Origin: Planctomycetota bacterium
GTDB taxonomy: Bacteria > Planctomycetota > Planctomycetia > Pirellulales > Pirellulaceae
NCBI GenBank assembly: GCA_014381825.1
Contig: JACNKX010000057.1
Location: 1-44,423, forward strand
Direction: 5' to 3'
DNA: 44,423 nucleotides
Below, piece by piece: positions 35,348 through 43,953 of this stretch. The position numbers and the translations under genes are program-made. Numbering within the stretch: the stretch's first letter is position 1; the number at the start of each line of letters is the position of its first letter. The notes under the pieces were generated by a model, which saw nothing but the letters and a program-made list of their open reading frames with translations, did no database searches and was not told the DNA's origin.

Positions 35348-36382
35348 CTACGCCATACCGGCATCGACTTTGCGAGAGTCGACTGTGCCTTCGACTTCGA
35401 TCGCCTTCTGGCCTTTAAAGGCACCGGGCTTTGCGAGAAACTTCGTGATGCCTTCGACCGCGACTTGTAACGACCGGTTGCGATCGTGATCTGTCGTGAT
35501 GATATCACCAACACGAAGGCCAATTAGATCGGCTGTTTTGATCGTACTTTCTGCGAGTGTTACAACGAGTTCGACGTGAGAGCGATCGAGGCGATTACTA
35601 ATCGTCCCGATACTCTCGCTGGTTGCGCCACCTCGCGAATAGCCGACCCAACTGTTGGAAGTCAGCTGACCGCTAAACCGTTCGATCGCGTTAAACGGAA
35701 TGCACAGATTCATCATTCCGCGAACATCGCCAAGCGTCAGCTCGAAACTCACCAGGACAACGACTTCGTTCGGCGGCACGATCTGTACGAGTTGTGGATT
35801 GCTCTCCACGCGTTCGACGCTGAGATCAAGATCGAGAACATTTTCCCAGGCTCGCCGCAGCTCGATCATAAACAGAGCCGTGATGCGGGAGACCAATCGA
35901 AGTTCGATCTCGGTAAGCGGGCGTCGCGAGGGTGGCCCGGGTTGCTTGCCGCCGCCGAGTAATCGGTCAATGATCGGGTACAATACCGCAGGATTGATAT
36001 CAAGAATCAAATTGCCTTCAAGCGGCTCGGCTCGAAGCAAATTGAAGCAAGTCGGGTTCTCGAGGCTAAACACAAACTCGCTATACGTCAGTTGATCGAC
36101 ACTCGTCAGCTTCACTTCTACGATCGTCCGCAATAAGGCCGACAAAGCCGCGCCAAAGTTCCGACCGAACCCTTCGTGCAACGACTGAAGAGCCCGCATT
36201 TGCTCTTTGCCTACGCGTTCTGGGCGTTTGAAATCGTAGGGAGTCACCTTCTCGCGCGAACGCGCCACTGCAGCGGGCGGACGATTCTGCCTTGGGGTGG
36301 GTGCCGACGCCGCTGCAGCCGCTGGGTCCATAGCACTCAGCAGGCTTTCGACTTCGTCTTGACTTAGGACTTCGTCTGGCAT
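35348..36382 (-). CDS. fliM: Flagellar motor switch protein FliM
   Basis: 344 residues. The N-terminus MPDEVLSQDEVESLLSAM carries the conserved LSQxEIDxLL segment; the CheY-P-binding helix normally around it appears fused into this stretch. A Pro/Ala linker follows, then the CheC-like middle domain (DLTYSEFVFSLENPTCFNLLRAEPLEG region, GGKQPGP, MNLCIPFNAIE) and a C-terminal SpoA domain (LVVTLAESTIKTADLIGLRVGDIITTDHD). It forms the switch ring of the flagellum. No other flagellar gene is in the window. GGAG lies in front of the ATG. A 15-bp hairpin separates it from proA upstream. Confidence 0.92.
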   Translation of the reverse strand: MPDEVLSQDEVESLLSAMDPAAAAASAPTPRQNRPPAAVARSREKVTPYDFKRPERVGKEQMRALQSLHEGFGRNFGAALSALLRTIVEVKLTSVDQLTYSEFVFSLENPTCFNLLRAEPLEGNLILDINPAVLYPIIDRLLGGGKQPGPPSRRPLTEIELRLVSRITALFMIELRRAWENVLDLDLSVERVESNPQLVQIVPPNEVVVLVSFELTLGDVRGMMNLCIPFNAIERFSGQLTSNSWVGYSRGGATSESIGTISNRLDRSHVELVVTLAESTIKTADLIGLRVGDIITTDHDRNRSLQVAVEGITKFLAKPGAFKGQKAIEVEGTVDSRKVDAGMA

Positions 36383-36417
36383 CTGTCACTCCATCGACAT
36401 TTGCGATTTGGATTATC

Positions 36418-36451
36418 GATTTGTGATCAGGTACGACCTCGATCACGAATC
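36418..36451. repeat. Long hairpin between proA and fliM
   Basis: GATTTGTGATC (36418-36428) pairs with GATCACGAATC (36441-36451) with one wobble; the loop itself pairs AGGT (36429-36432) with ACCT (36436-36439), giving 15 pairs with one bulged base. It sits 15 nt past the proA stop. No T-run follows on either strand, so it may be a Rho-aided terminator or an mRNA 3'-end stabiliser for proA. Confidence 0.6.
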
Positions 36452-36465
36452 TACCGTCCTTGCCC

Positions 36466-37740
36466 CTATTCTCGTATGTGACCATCTCCGTAGGCCACGT
36501 ACTTGTAGCTGGTTAACTCCTTCAGCCCGCATGGACCACGAGCGTGGAACTTATCCGTGCTGATCCCAATTTCCGCGCCCAATCCAAACTGGCCGCCGTC
36601 ATTGAATCGTGTACTCGCATTGATCATCACGGCCGCGCTATCGACGCACGCAGCAAACCGCCTTGCCGCTGATAAATCGTTCGTAACAATTGCGTCGGTA
36701 TGATGTGATCCGTGACGATTAATATGCGCAATCGCCTCGTCGACGGAACTGACGACTTTGACGGAAATAATCGGACCGAGGAATTCTGCACCAAAGTCTT
36801 CGTCACTTGCGGCGATCGCGTCGGCGACTAATTCGCAAGTCTGTTCGTCACCTCGAACTTCGATACCGTTGTCCAGCAATGCCTTTGCCAATCGTGGGAG
36901 GTACTCGGTCGCGACGTCGGCATGAACTAACAGCGACTCGCACGCGTTGCAGACTCCCAGCCGATGGCACTTTGAGTTAACCGTCACAGCTTCCGCCATC
37001 TCGATGTCTGCGGCTGCGTCGACATAAACGTGGCAGTTTCCTTCAAAATGTTTGATCACGGGCATCGTTGCTTCATCGCTAACACGCCGGATCAGCCCTT
37101 CGCCGCCTCGCGGAATTGCAACGTCGATCAGATCGGCCAACGAAAGGAAGTGCCCAACCGCCTCGCGGTCCGTCGTGCTGACGAGTTGTACCGCGTCGCA
37201 CGGCAACCCGAATTCCATCGCTACTTCATTCAGAATATCGACGATCGCTCGGCTCGAGTAAGCTGCTTCCTTGCCGCCACGCAAGATTACGGCGTTGCCG
37301 CTCTTGATGCAGATGGCTGCTGCGTCGGCAGTGACATTCGGTCGCGACTCGTAAATAAAAAACACCACGCCCAAAGGAACACGAACTTTGGAAATCTCCA
37401 AGCCGTTCGGACGAATCGAGGATTCCATTACTTCGCCGGTCGGATCGGGAAGTGCGGCGACCTCTTCGAGCCCAATCGCGATGCCATCAATGCGGTCGGT
37501 CGTCAATCGCAGTCGATCAACTTGCGCGTCGGTGAGTCCAAAGCCGGGCGCGGCAGCAAGATCCTGATCGTTCGCTGCGGTGAGGTCCGCCTCGCGTGCG
37601 CGAAGACGTCGCGCTGACTCCTTGAGCCAGTCGTTCTTGGCTGCGCCAGTGACCATCGCGAGTTCAGCGGAAGCAGCTTTCGCGCGCCGCGCGGTATCGA
37701 GGCAATAGGCTTTGAGGTCCTGCTTTTCGACGACGGACAT
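36466..37740 (-). CDS. proA: Gamma-glutamyl phosphate reductase
   Basis: 424 residues from ATG 37740; an in-frame TTG two codons earlier is less likely. ProA reduces gamma-glutamyl phosphate to the semialdehyde with NADPH, the second step of proline synthesis. Features of the aldehyde-dehydrogenase-like fold are [38 protein letters not shown] near residue 110, the catalytic Cys in [12 protein letters not shown] near 262, and a C-terminal [22 protein letters not shown]. Its usual partner proB is not in the window. Confidence 0.94.
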   Translation of the reverse strand: MSVVEKQDLKAYCLDTARRAKAASAELAMVTGAAKNDWLKESARRLRAREADLTAANDQDLAAAPGFGLTDAQVDRLRLTTDRIDGIAIGLEEVAALPDPTGEVMESSIRPNGLEISKVRVPLGVVFFIYESRPNVTADAAAICIKSGNAVILRGGKEAAYSSRAIVDILNEVAMEFGLPCDAVQLVSTTDREAVGHFLSLADLIDVAIPRGGEGLIRRVSDEATMPVIKHFEGNCHVYVDAAADIEMAEAVTVNSKCHRLGVCNACESLLVHADVATEYLPRLAKALLDNGIEVRGDEQTCELVADAIAASDEDFGAEFLGPIISVKVVSSVDEAIAHINRHGSHHTDAIVTNDLSAARRFAACVDSAAVMINASTRFNDGGQFGLGAEIGISTDKFHARGPCGLKELTSYKYVAYGDGHIRE

Positions 37741-37897
37741 GCGCAATCACTCTGGACGATAAACAGCTGAGACAATTCACGGAAGTATCGGCCAAAGTGC
37801 GGCCCGAGTCAATCTCACTCGGTGGCACTGAGATAACCGGAATTGCGTCGTAAGTAACTGCAACAAATAACTTTACGGGCCATTACTTTCGATCAAC
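37741..37897. other. Gap between folP and proA
   Basis: 157 bp without a gene. A small hairpin (CCGAGT 37806-37811 with ACTCGG 37819-37824, 7-nt loop) lies 74 nt past the folP stop and could mark the end of the folP transcript; no T-run accompanies it. Confidence 0.35.
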
Positions 37898-38797
37898 TCA
37901 CTCCAGTTGCAACGGTTGGCCGTCGAGGCCGCCAACTGCCGCGAACAACTTCAGTGCTTGCATCGTTTCAGCCACATCGTGGACACGGATCACTTGGATA
38001 CCCTGAAGCGCAAGAGCCACCGAGATCCCGACTGAAGCGGTGGCGCGATCGCTCGCCTTGTCATCCAAAACGCGTCCGATGAAGCCTTTCCTGGAATGTC
38101 CGACCAACAGCGGACAGCCAAGACCGTGGAAACGATCGCAGTTGGCTAGCAGAGTCAGGTTGTGTTGATGTGTCTTTCCGAAACCAATACCTGGGTCGAG
38201 GCATATCCGCTTCGGATCGATTCCGGCGGCGATTAAGCTGTCTCGGCGCTGGGCCAGATAACCGTGAATATCGGCGACGACATCGGCGTAGGCTGGCGCG
38301 TCTTGCATCGTTTGCGGTGTGCCTTGCATGTGCATCGCACAAATGCCCGCGCCACTCTCCAACGCGAGCGGCACCATGCGGTCGTCGCCCTCGAGCCCCG
38401 TGACATCGTTGATAATCTCGACGCCCGCTGCGATCGCTTCTCTAGCAACTGTCGCCTTCGAGGTATCAATAGAGACGGGCACTTCGACCCGCTCGCAGAT
38501 GGCTTCGATGACTGGGAGGACGCGTCGGCGCTCTTCGTCAGCCTCGACCGGTGTCGAATAGGGGCGAGTGCTCTCGCCTCCAATATCGAGAATGCCAGCA
38601 CCAGCATCGACCATTAGAAGTGCTTGATCGACCGCAGCTTGCGTATCGAGAAAGCGACCGCCATCCGAGAAGCTGTCGGGTGTCACATTGATGATTCCCA
38701 TCAGGACGGGCAGCGAGCCAAAGGTCAACTCGCGAGTACGCAGCTGCCAACTTGTCGCTCTCTGTTCGTTCAAGGATCTCGCCGTGGGTTCAGACAT
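37898..38797 (-). CDS. folP: Dihydropteroate synthase
   Basis: 299 residues from ATG 38797; the open frame continues upstream into the LptE-like gene but similarity starts here. FolP condenses p-aminobenzoate with the pterin pyrophosphate in folate synthesis and is the sulfonamide target. Typical motifs are MGIINVTPDSFSDGG near residue 35, DIGGESTRPYS near 70, and LDPGIGFGKTHQHNLTLL near 210. The C-terminal SRKGFIG follows. The gene begins 19 nt after the LptE-like stop, so they are probably one transcript. A folate-linked gene near an NMG operon is suggestive, but this is an ordinary housekeeping gene. Confidence 0.94.
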   Translation of the reverse strand: MSEPTARSLNEQRATSWQLRTRELTFGSLPVLMGIINVTPDSFSDGGRFLDTQAAVDQALLMVDAGAGILDIGGESTRPYSTPVEADEERRRVLPVIEAICERVEVPVSIDTSKATVAREAIAAGVEIINDVTGLEGDDRMVPLALESGAGICAMHMQGTPQTMQDAPAYADVVADIHGYLAQRRDSLIAAGIDPKRICLDPGIGFGKTHQHNLTLLANCDRFHGLGCPLLVGHSRKGFIGRVLDDKASDRATASVGISVALALQGIQVIRVHDVAETMQALKLFAAVGGLDGQPLQLE

Positions 38798-38816
38798 CGA
38801 ATGACTCGTCTTGAGT

Positions 38817-39350
38817 CTACCAGCGGCTTTCCATTTGCGAAACAATCTGCTCGGCGAGACGCTGGATGGCTTCTTGGTGAGCCGTTGCGACAGACTGACC
38901 ACCCTCCGGCGTGAAGTCCGCGCTTTGCGCGACCGAGAATGCAACGGGCGAGAAGTTGAACTGCGCGTCTTGCATTAAATACTCGCCGCGTCGATCGTAC
39001 CAATTCACTTGCACGGCCAAATCCGCTTCAAGATTGCGCGGAATGTCGTCGACTTGTTCTGACACGACGCGTTTGGTCTCGGAGGTGATACGAGCGCTGA
39101 GGACGCTGTCCGCATCGGGGCGATGGACGACTTTGTAAGGCGTCTTTAGTTCGATCTCTTTCGCGACGGCTTCCGTTAGCCGCTCGCCGAGGTTACGACG
39201 AAAGCTGTCCGACTCGAACATCGGTACATAGACAGTTTGGATGTCAGGGCGATAGAGCGAACGCGTGCCGATTTGATACCCGGCGCAGCCTGTCGCAATC
39301 GCTAAAAGGCCAAGAGCAAGCGACAACCCAAACTGCAAGCGTTGTGCCAC
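38817..39350 (-). CDS. LptE-like outer-membrane lipoprotein
   Basis: 177 residues. A lipoprotein signal is clear: hydrophobic LALGLLAIATGC with Cys at about residue 22 followed by AGYQIG. The mature protein resembles the LptE family (LPS-assembly lipoprotein B): Y-x-x-G-x-x-S-L-Y-R-P-D-I-Q-T-V-Y-V-P-M-F-E near the start, then NLGERLTEAVAKEIELKTPYKVV. In Gram-negative cells LptE plugs LptD, which inserts lipopolysaccharide. It lies 6 nt after the BamD-like gene and 19 nt before folP. The resemblance is by eye, and LptD is not in the window. Confidence 0.75.
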   Translation of the reverse strand: MAQRLQFGLSLALGLLAIATGCAGYQIGTRSLYRPDIQTVYVPMFESDSFRRNLGERLTEAVAKEIELKTPYKVVHRPDADSVLSARITSETKRVVSEQVDDIPRNLEADLAVQVNWYDRRGEYLMQDAQFNFSPVAFSVAQSADFTPEGGQSVATAHQEAIQRLAEQIVSQMESRW

Positions 39351-39356
39351 GAGTAA

Positions 39357-40637
39357 CTATCTCCGCAAGGTCGGCGTGCTACTACTGGCATTCATCAACG
39401 TCTTGACGACGTCGTCTTCGGGGAACATTGCGACAACCCAGCCGAGAGGAGGCTCAGGAACGTCCGGTTCACCGCCGATCTCGCGAATGCGTTGCTCAGC
39501 CCGCTCGCCAAACGGAGTATCGGGGTACTCCGCGATCAATGCGGCGTAGTAGTGCTTCGCAGCACCGTATTCCGCGCGGCGGTCGAAGCGTTGAGCCATC
39601 AACCAATCGCGTTCTGATTTGAGATAGCGAATGCGTGCGGCTTCGCGATCAAGATACTCTCTCTCGCGCTGAGACTCTTGAGGGAACTGTTTGCGAATTT
39701 GATCGACGAGTTTTTCTGCGTCGATGATTGCGACGGCAGAATAGTCAGGGCCTTGGTACGCTTCCAGCTTCGACTTCAAACCAAGGAAGTGAGCTTGAAA
39801 CTGATGCTCGCTGCTCGGAAACGTCTTTCTAAGGTCGGTGTAGTACTCGTCCGCCTTCATGAATTTGCCGGCAGCAAAGTAAGCGTTACCCAAAGCCAGC
39901 GTCGCATCATCCGCCAACTCGCCTGTCGGATCGTCGAGCCGAATACGATCAAAAACGCGCATCGAATGCCCAAACGCATCGCGAAGCGGAGTGCTTTTAT
40001 CAAACAAGTTCAGCTCATAGAACGCCCTCGGATTCTCGCGATGGAGCGCCAACCAGTATTGTGCGATTGCAAAGCGTCGTCGCTGGACGGTGTCAATGTG
40101 TTTTGAGTTCTGATACTTCTTCAGCAGCATCTCGTAGCTCTCTTCGGCATCCCAGTAGTGGTCAGCGAAGAAATAGCTCTCACCGGCCATGTGCAGCCCG
40201 TCCTGCTCCAACTCTGAATCAGGCCAACTCGCTGCAGCCGACTCGAACAACTCGCCTGCCGCCGCAAACTGCGATCGAACGTCAGCGTTGGGATCTTGTT
40301 GCTTTAGCTGCGTGGCGGCGGTGTAAGCTTGCTGAGCCAGCGCATACAATTCCTTTGCTTCCGGCGGATCGGGGCCATTGCCCGAGAGCGTGCGCACCGT
40401 CGAACCGATGTTGTCTGGAGAAAAATCGCTTGCTGTAAATCCTTCGTCAGCGACTTCTTCCGCGTATTGCGTGGCTTCGACCGAGGAGCCGGCTCCCGCA
40501 AGCTCTTGGCGAGTGCGTTCGTAATTTGCCAGCGCGCTCTCGCGCGGCTTCATTAACGAACAACCCGTGCCCGCAGCGACCAGTTGTGCGACCGCTAGCA
40601 GCGACATTGTGTGTAAGACTCGTTGCATCCGCGACAT
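39357..40637 (-). CDS. BamD-like TPR lipoprotein
   Basis: 426 residues. The lipobox is VAAGTGC at about residue 26. The mature part is mostly helical tetratricopeptide-like repeats: pairs such as LYALAQQAYTAATQLKQQ and FAAAGELFESAAASWPDSE recur, then ALGNAYFAAGKFMKADEYYTDLRKTFP. A C-terminal YPDTPFGERAEQRI segment matches the end of BamD/ComL proteins. BamD is an essential part of the outer-membrane protein insertion machine; this protein is nearly twice its usual length (about 245), with an extra N-terminal region, so it may be a paralogue with another role. It is followed 6 nt later by the LptE-like gene, giving an envelope-assembly pair. Confidence 0.7.
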   Translation of the reverse strand: MSRMQRVLHTMSLLAVAQLVAAGTGCSLMKPRESALANYERTRQELAGAGSSVEATQYAEEVADEGFTASDFSPDNIGSTVRTLSGNGPDPPEAKELYALAQQAYTAATQLKQQDPNADVRSQFAAAGELFESAAASWPDSELEQDGLHMAGESYFFADHYWDAEESYEMLLKKYQNSKHIDTVQRRRFAIAQYWLALHRENPRAFYELNLFDKSTPLRDAFGHSMRVFDRIRLDDPTGELADDATLALGNAYFAAGKFMKADEYYTDLRKTFPSSEHQFQAHFLGLKSKLEAYQGPDYSAVAIIDAEKLVDQIRKQFPQESQREREYLDREAARIRYLKSERDWLMAQRFDRRAEYGAAKHYYAALIAEYPDTPFGERAEQRIREIGGEPDVPEPPLGWVVAMFPEDDVVKTLMNASSSTPTLRR

Positions 40638-40691
40638 CCTTGTCGAAGTTACGACATCATTTCCTCGGCTCCCGATAAAATCGAGTCCGAG

Positions 40692-41459
40692 CTATTCAGC
40701 AAGCACTCCCAAGTATCGGTGCATGCGCAGCTTTTTACCCAACATATTCGTTAAGTAGTGGTTCAATACGCCACGTAGCTCCCCGCGTAAACCCCGATCT
40801 AGTTCCGTACGTCGCCACGATTCACTTGGGTCAGCGAATTCTCGAAATGCTCGAATTACTCCCGAACTCACGCTTACCACCTGCCGCTGACCGGCTCGGC
40901 ACTCACGACACAACACCCCACCAGCAAGTTGACCAAATGCGATTCGTCCTTCCGCTGGTAACTCGCCACCACACCCAACACACCGATCAAACGACGGCAA
41001 ATGCCCAAGCTCACGCAACGCAATCATCTCGAAACGTAGGATGGTCCTCGCAACATCGCAAGCATCGTCATCGCAAGCATCGTCCAATTCGGTCAAGGTT
41101 TGATTCGCAGCCTGAAACAGCTGAGGATGAGGGTCACCGTCGTCGGTCAGATCTTGCAAAAGCTCCGCCACATAGTAACCCGCGTAAAGATGAGACAAGT
41201 TGCGAGTCGCTGCGCGAAACCGCCGTTCGAGTTTTGCTTCAGTGAGCAAGTCGAGGGCGTCGGAGGATTTGTGAATGAACACTATTCGACAGGCAGCCAG
41301 CAGGTCAAGAGCAGCCTCGAACGGACCCTTGGGTCGGCGAGCACCCTTGGCAAGTGCCGTGATCTTGCCAAAGTCCTCTGTGAACAGCGTCGCAATGACG
41401 CTCGTTTCCGAAAACTCGACGAGACGCAAGACAATCGCAAGTGATTTTTCAGATGACAC
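40692..41459 (-). CDS. recO: DNA repair protein RecO
   Basis: 255 residues. RecO loads RecA onto SSB-coated DNA with RecR in the RecF pathway. The N-terminal OB fold reads AIVLRLVEFSETSVIATLFTEDFGKITALAKGARR. A helical region follows, and a Cys4 zinc site is complete: CVGCGGELP near residue 168 and CRECRAG near 192. The C-terminal part ends with the NHYLTNMLGKKLRMHRYLG segment typical of RecO. The length is normal. The BamD-like gene begins 54 nt downstream. Confidence 0.9.
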   Translation of the reverse strand: MSSEKSLAIVLRLVEFSETSVIATLFTEDFGKITALAKGARRPKGPFEAALDLLAACRIVFIHKSSDALDLLTEAKLERRFRAATRNLSHLYAGYYVAELLQDLTDDGDPHPQLFQAANQTLTELDDACDDDACDVARTILRFEMIALRELGHLPSFDRCVGCGGELPAEGRIAFGQLAGGVLCRECRAGQRQVVSVSSGVIRAFREFADPSESWRRTELDRGLRGELRGVLNHYLTNMLGKKLRMHRYLGVLAE

Positions 41460-41564
41460 GAATCGGCTGCTAGCGGGTTGGCGGGCGAGTCTACAGCGAG
41501 TTACAGATTGTGACCGCAGTAGAAACGTTCTGGCAAGGCCGGTAAACGATCCACGGATGCGTGG

Positions 41565-42581
41565 CTAGATGCTGCCAGCTTCTTCTTCGCCAGACTCGGT
41601 GATCTCGTACAGCAATCGCTTGATCACCCGATCCACGGTAACGCCAGTCGAGCTAGCATTGCGATTCGTAACAATTCTGTGCCGCAAGATTGGATGTGCA
41701 ACGCGGCGGACATCTTCGGCGGAAACTTGCTCTCGGCCGTACAGAGCCGCGCGAGCTTTCGCGGCCAGAGTCAAATGATGCGTCGCCCGAGGTCCAGCGC
41801 CAAAGTCGACCCACTCGTAGATAAAGTCCGGCGTCTCGCCTTCGTGAACCCGCGTTGCGCGGACGAGTCGAAGGACGTAATTGATGATCTCAGCGGACGC
41901 CTCGACTTGAGCTACTAAGGGACGAAATCGGCGAACTTCGTCCGTGCTGATGACTTGCTCTAGCGGCTCGATTGAATGGGCTGGCATCGAGGGCGACATC
42001 GATTCCGCGAGCGCGAACTCATCGGCTTCGTCGGGGTAGGCGATCTTGATTTTGAACATGAATCGATCTTCGTGATACTCGTCAACGACCGTTCGTTCGG
42101 CGCTGAGTTCGACTCCGTCATGCATCGGATATTGGGTCGCCACGATCATAAACGGCTCGGGCAATGTATGCCGTCTGCCTTCCCATACAACCTGCTGTTC
42201 TTGAATGGCCTGTTGGATCAACGAATCTGTTCGCGGCGACAAACGCTCCAGATCCGCCACCATAACCAGATTGGCAAATAGTGGGCCAGGAACGTCAGTA
42301 TTGTTCTTGGGGCGGGCACCAAGTCCGATAAGATCCGCTGGGGTGAAGTCGGGCGTACAGCGCACTTGATCGAAAGAGAGTCCAGCGACGCGAGCGAAGC
42401 TTGCGGTGGCGAGAGTCTTTGCCGTGCCTGGTGGTGACTCGACCAAACAGTGCCCGCCCGCCAACAGCGAAATCATCAGCTGTTCGATCAGCGCATCGCA
42501 CCCGACGAGGCACTTCGTGAGTTCGCCGCGAATTCTCTCGAATGCCGACTGTAGGAGCGCGAATTCCGATTGCGTACTCAT
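41565..42581 (-). CDS. MoxR-family AAA+ ATPase
   Basis: 338 residues from ATG 42581; an earlier in-frame start adds eight residues. Walker A is ESPPGTAKT near residue 47 (usually EGVPGLAKT in the family), Walker B/sensor 1 runs through VMVADLERLSPRTDSLIQQAIQEQQV, and RCTPDFTPADLIG carries the pore-loop signature of MoxR. The C-terminal lid includes YVLRLVRATR and GAGPRATHHLTLAAKARA. MoxR ATPases are chaperones that activate metal- or VWA-domain proteins. The DUF58/VWA partner that usually lies next to it is not in the window, and 93 nt separate it from the anti-sigma gene. Confidence 0.88.
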   Translation of the reverse strand: MSTQSEFALLQSAFERIRGELTKCLVGCDALIEQLMISLLAGGHCLVESPPGTAKTLATASFARVAGLSFDQVRCTPDFTPADLIGLGARPKNNTDVPGPLFANLVMVADLERLSPRTDSLIQQAIQEQQVVWEGRRHTLPEPFMIVATQYPMHDGVELSAERTVVDEYHEDRFMFKIKIAYPDEADEFALAESMSPSMPAHSIEPLEQVISTDEVRRFRPLVAQVEASAEIINYVLRLVRATRVHEGETPDFIYEWVDFGAGPRATHHLTLAAKARAALYGREQVSAEDVRRVAHPILRHRIVTNRNASSTGVTVDRVIKRLLYEITESGEEEAGSI

Positions 42582-42674
42582 CGTTGAACAGCCTCGATGT
42601 CTCAATCAATAAGCGTTGACAAAGAGAGCGTCGCAATTTGGCGAAGCGACCGCGAATCGACATGTGATGACGAA

Positions 42675-43139
42675 CTACAAGTAATCGTCGTCATCATCAT
42701 CGTCGTCGTCCGGGGGTGGAGGTGCGTCGAGATCTTTTTCCATGAAGACTCGATTGCCCTTCTCGTTGTAGTCGACCGTCGTCATGAACGTCTTCATGAG
42801 CATCAGGCCGCGACCTGACGGCAACTCGAGATTCTCTTCTAGCGTTGGATCCGGAACATCGTTCGGGTCGAAGCCATCACCCTCGTCTTCGATGACCATT
42901 TGCATGATCTTTGCGTTAGATCGAAACTCGACCGTGACGTACTTCTCTGGATTCCGTTGGTTACCGTGTTTGATGGCGTTCATCAACGCCTCCTCCACTG
43001 CCAAGTGAATCCCGAACGTATACTCTTCACCCCATCCGTTGTCGCCCAAACTTGCCAGAATCTCGTTAAGAATCTCGCGAGCTTCCGCCGTGTCACTGGC
43101 GGTCTTCCATTCTTTCGAGCAAATCCAATCGTGTGACAT
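42675..43139 (-). CDS. RsbW-like anti-sigma regulatory kinase with poly-Asp tail
   Basis: 154 residues of the GHKL ATPase fold. The N box is EEALMNAIKHGNQRN near residue 50, the G1 box DEGDGFDPNDVPDP near 95, and the G2 box SGRGLMLMKTF near 118, all as in RsbW/SpoIIAB-type serine kinases. Such proteins bind sigma factors, or phosphorylate an STAS-domain partner, to control gene expression. The C-terminus is odd: a Pro run followed by nine consecutive Asp residues and YL, encoded by GAC/GAT repeats at about 42680-42706, which may be slippage-prone. The STAS gene at 43364-43717 is a likely partner. Confidence 0.85.
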   Translation of the reverse strand: MSHDWICSKEWKTASDTAEAREILNEILASLGDNGWGEEYTFGIHLAVEEALMNAIKHGNQRNPEKYVTVEFRSNAKIMQMVIEDEGDGFDPNDVPDPTLEENLELPSGRGLMLMKTFMTTVDYNEKGNRVFMEKDLDAPPPPDDDDDDDDDYL

Positions 43140-43363
43140 TAGCTTAATGCAACGCTTGTATCGCGATACTCTCCAAGGTCCGCTCGCCCGTCACGCCCTG
43201 TGACTGGTACCCCGCTAGATTGCGGAACGATCGGTTCGACAAGTGAAGACTGTAATTTGTTTAGATCTACGATCAATGCCCAGTCCACGAAGCACATCTA
43301 CTTTTAACACAATCCAATCGACATAACACCCACACGCTTAGGGGATCATCAGTTCGACCCCGA
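43140..43363. other. Gap between anti-sigma and STAS genes
   Basis: 224 bp without a gene. I see no clear promoter hexamer pair or terminator stem with a T-run; the AT-rich patch at about 43250-43330 is the likeliest promoter site for the anti-sigma gene. Confidence 0.3.
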
Positions 43364-43717
43364 CTAGAACTCTGTTAGTGCCGATTGTTCGGAATCGGAG
43401 ATGGTGAACAGTTGGTCGAGCCGAGTAATTGCGAAGACTTCGTTGATCTCTTGGCGGAGGTCACAAAGCGCGAGCTTGCCGCCATTCGATTTAACTTTTT
43501 TGTCCAAAATAATCAACTTGTTCAGCGCCGCGCTGGAGAGGAACTCGACGCCGGTAAAGTTTAACAGCAGGTTTTTTTTACCATCGTTTTCGACCAATCC
43601 AAACAGTTCGTCACCGAGTTCTTCGATGTTCGAGGCGTCGAGAATGCGTCGATCCACAAATCGAACCACGGAGACCTCGCCAACTTCCGAAACATCCAGC
43701 CGATGATGACTAGCCAT
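43364..43717 (-). CDS. STAS-domain anti-anti-sigma factor
   Basis: 117 residues from ATG 43717, which has GGAAG upstream; a longer frame from 43741 adds eight residues. The fold is the STAS domain of RsbV/SpoIIAA: VSVVRFVDRRILDASNIEELGDELF, then LLLNFTGVEFLSSAALNKLIILDKKVKSNGG. The conserved Ser that is phosphorylated by the cognate kinase is in FLSSAALN at about residue 58. Dephosphorylated, such proteins bind the anti-sigma kinase and free the sigma factor. The RsbW-like gene 224 bp downstream on the same strand is the natural partner. Confidence 0.88.
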   Translation of the reverse strand: MASHHRLDVSEVGEVSVVRFVDRRILDASNIEELGDELFGLVENDGKKNLLLNFTGVEFLSSAALNKLIILDKKVKSNGGKLALCDLRQEINEVFAITRLDQLFTISDSEQSALTEF

Positions 43718-43844
43718 GAGCCCAACTTCCTGACGTAACACGTCTTAAGTTGAATGAATTAACGTTCCAACGTCGCGGTCTCCATGATATTCGTCTCGTT
43801 AACGGTGTCAACCAAGCGATTGGATCGATGGCTGATTTGGGGTT

Positions 43845-43895
43845 TCAATATCTGGCGTTCCTATCATTTTTCCGGAAAATGTTAACTTTTGCGCG
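43845..43895 (-). mobile_element. Short conserved tract beside the integrase remnant
   Basis: Read on the minus strand in one frame this encodes RAKVNIFRKNDRNARY and a stop. I recall almost the same phrase (AKVNFFRKNDRNA) recurring in many bacterial genomes near tyrosine-recombinase genes. The element is most likely a conserved non-coding or degenerate part of a mobile element rather than a translated peptide. Recognition is from memory. Confidence 0.35.
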
Positions 43896-43953
43896 CAAAG
43901 TGGATAGGGTCGCCGGTGCATTAGATCGTAGGAGGCAAATTGCCCCTCATACC

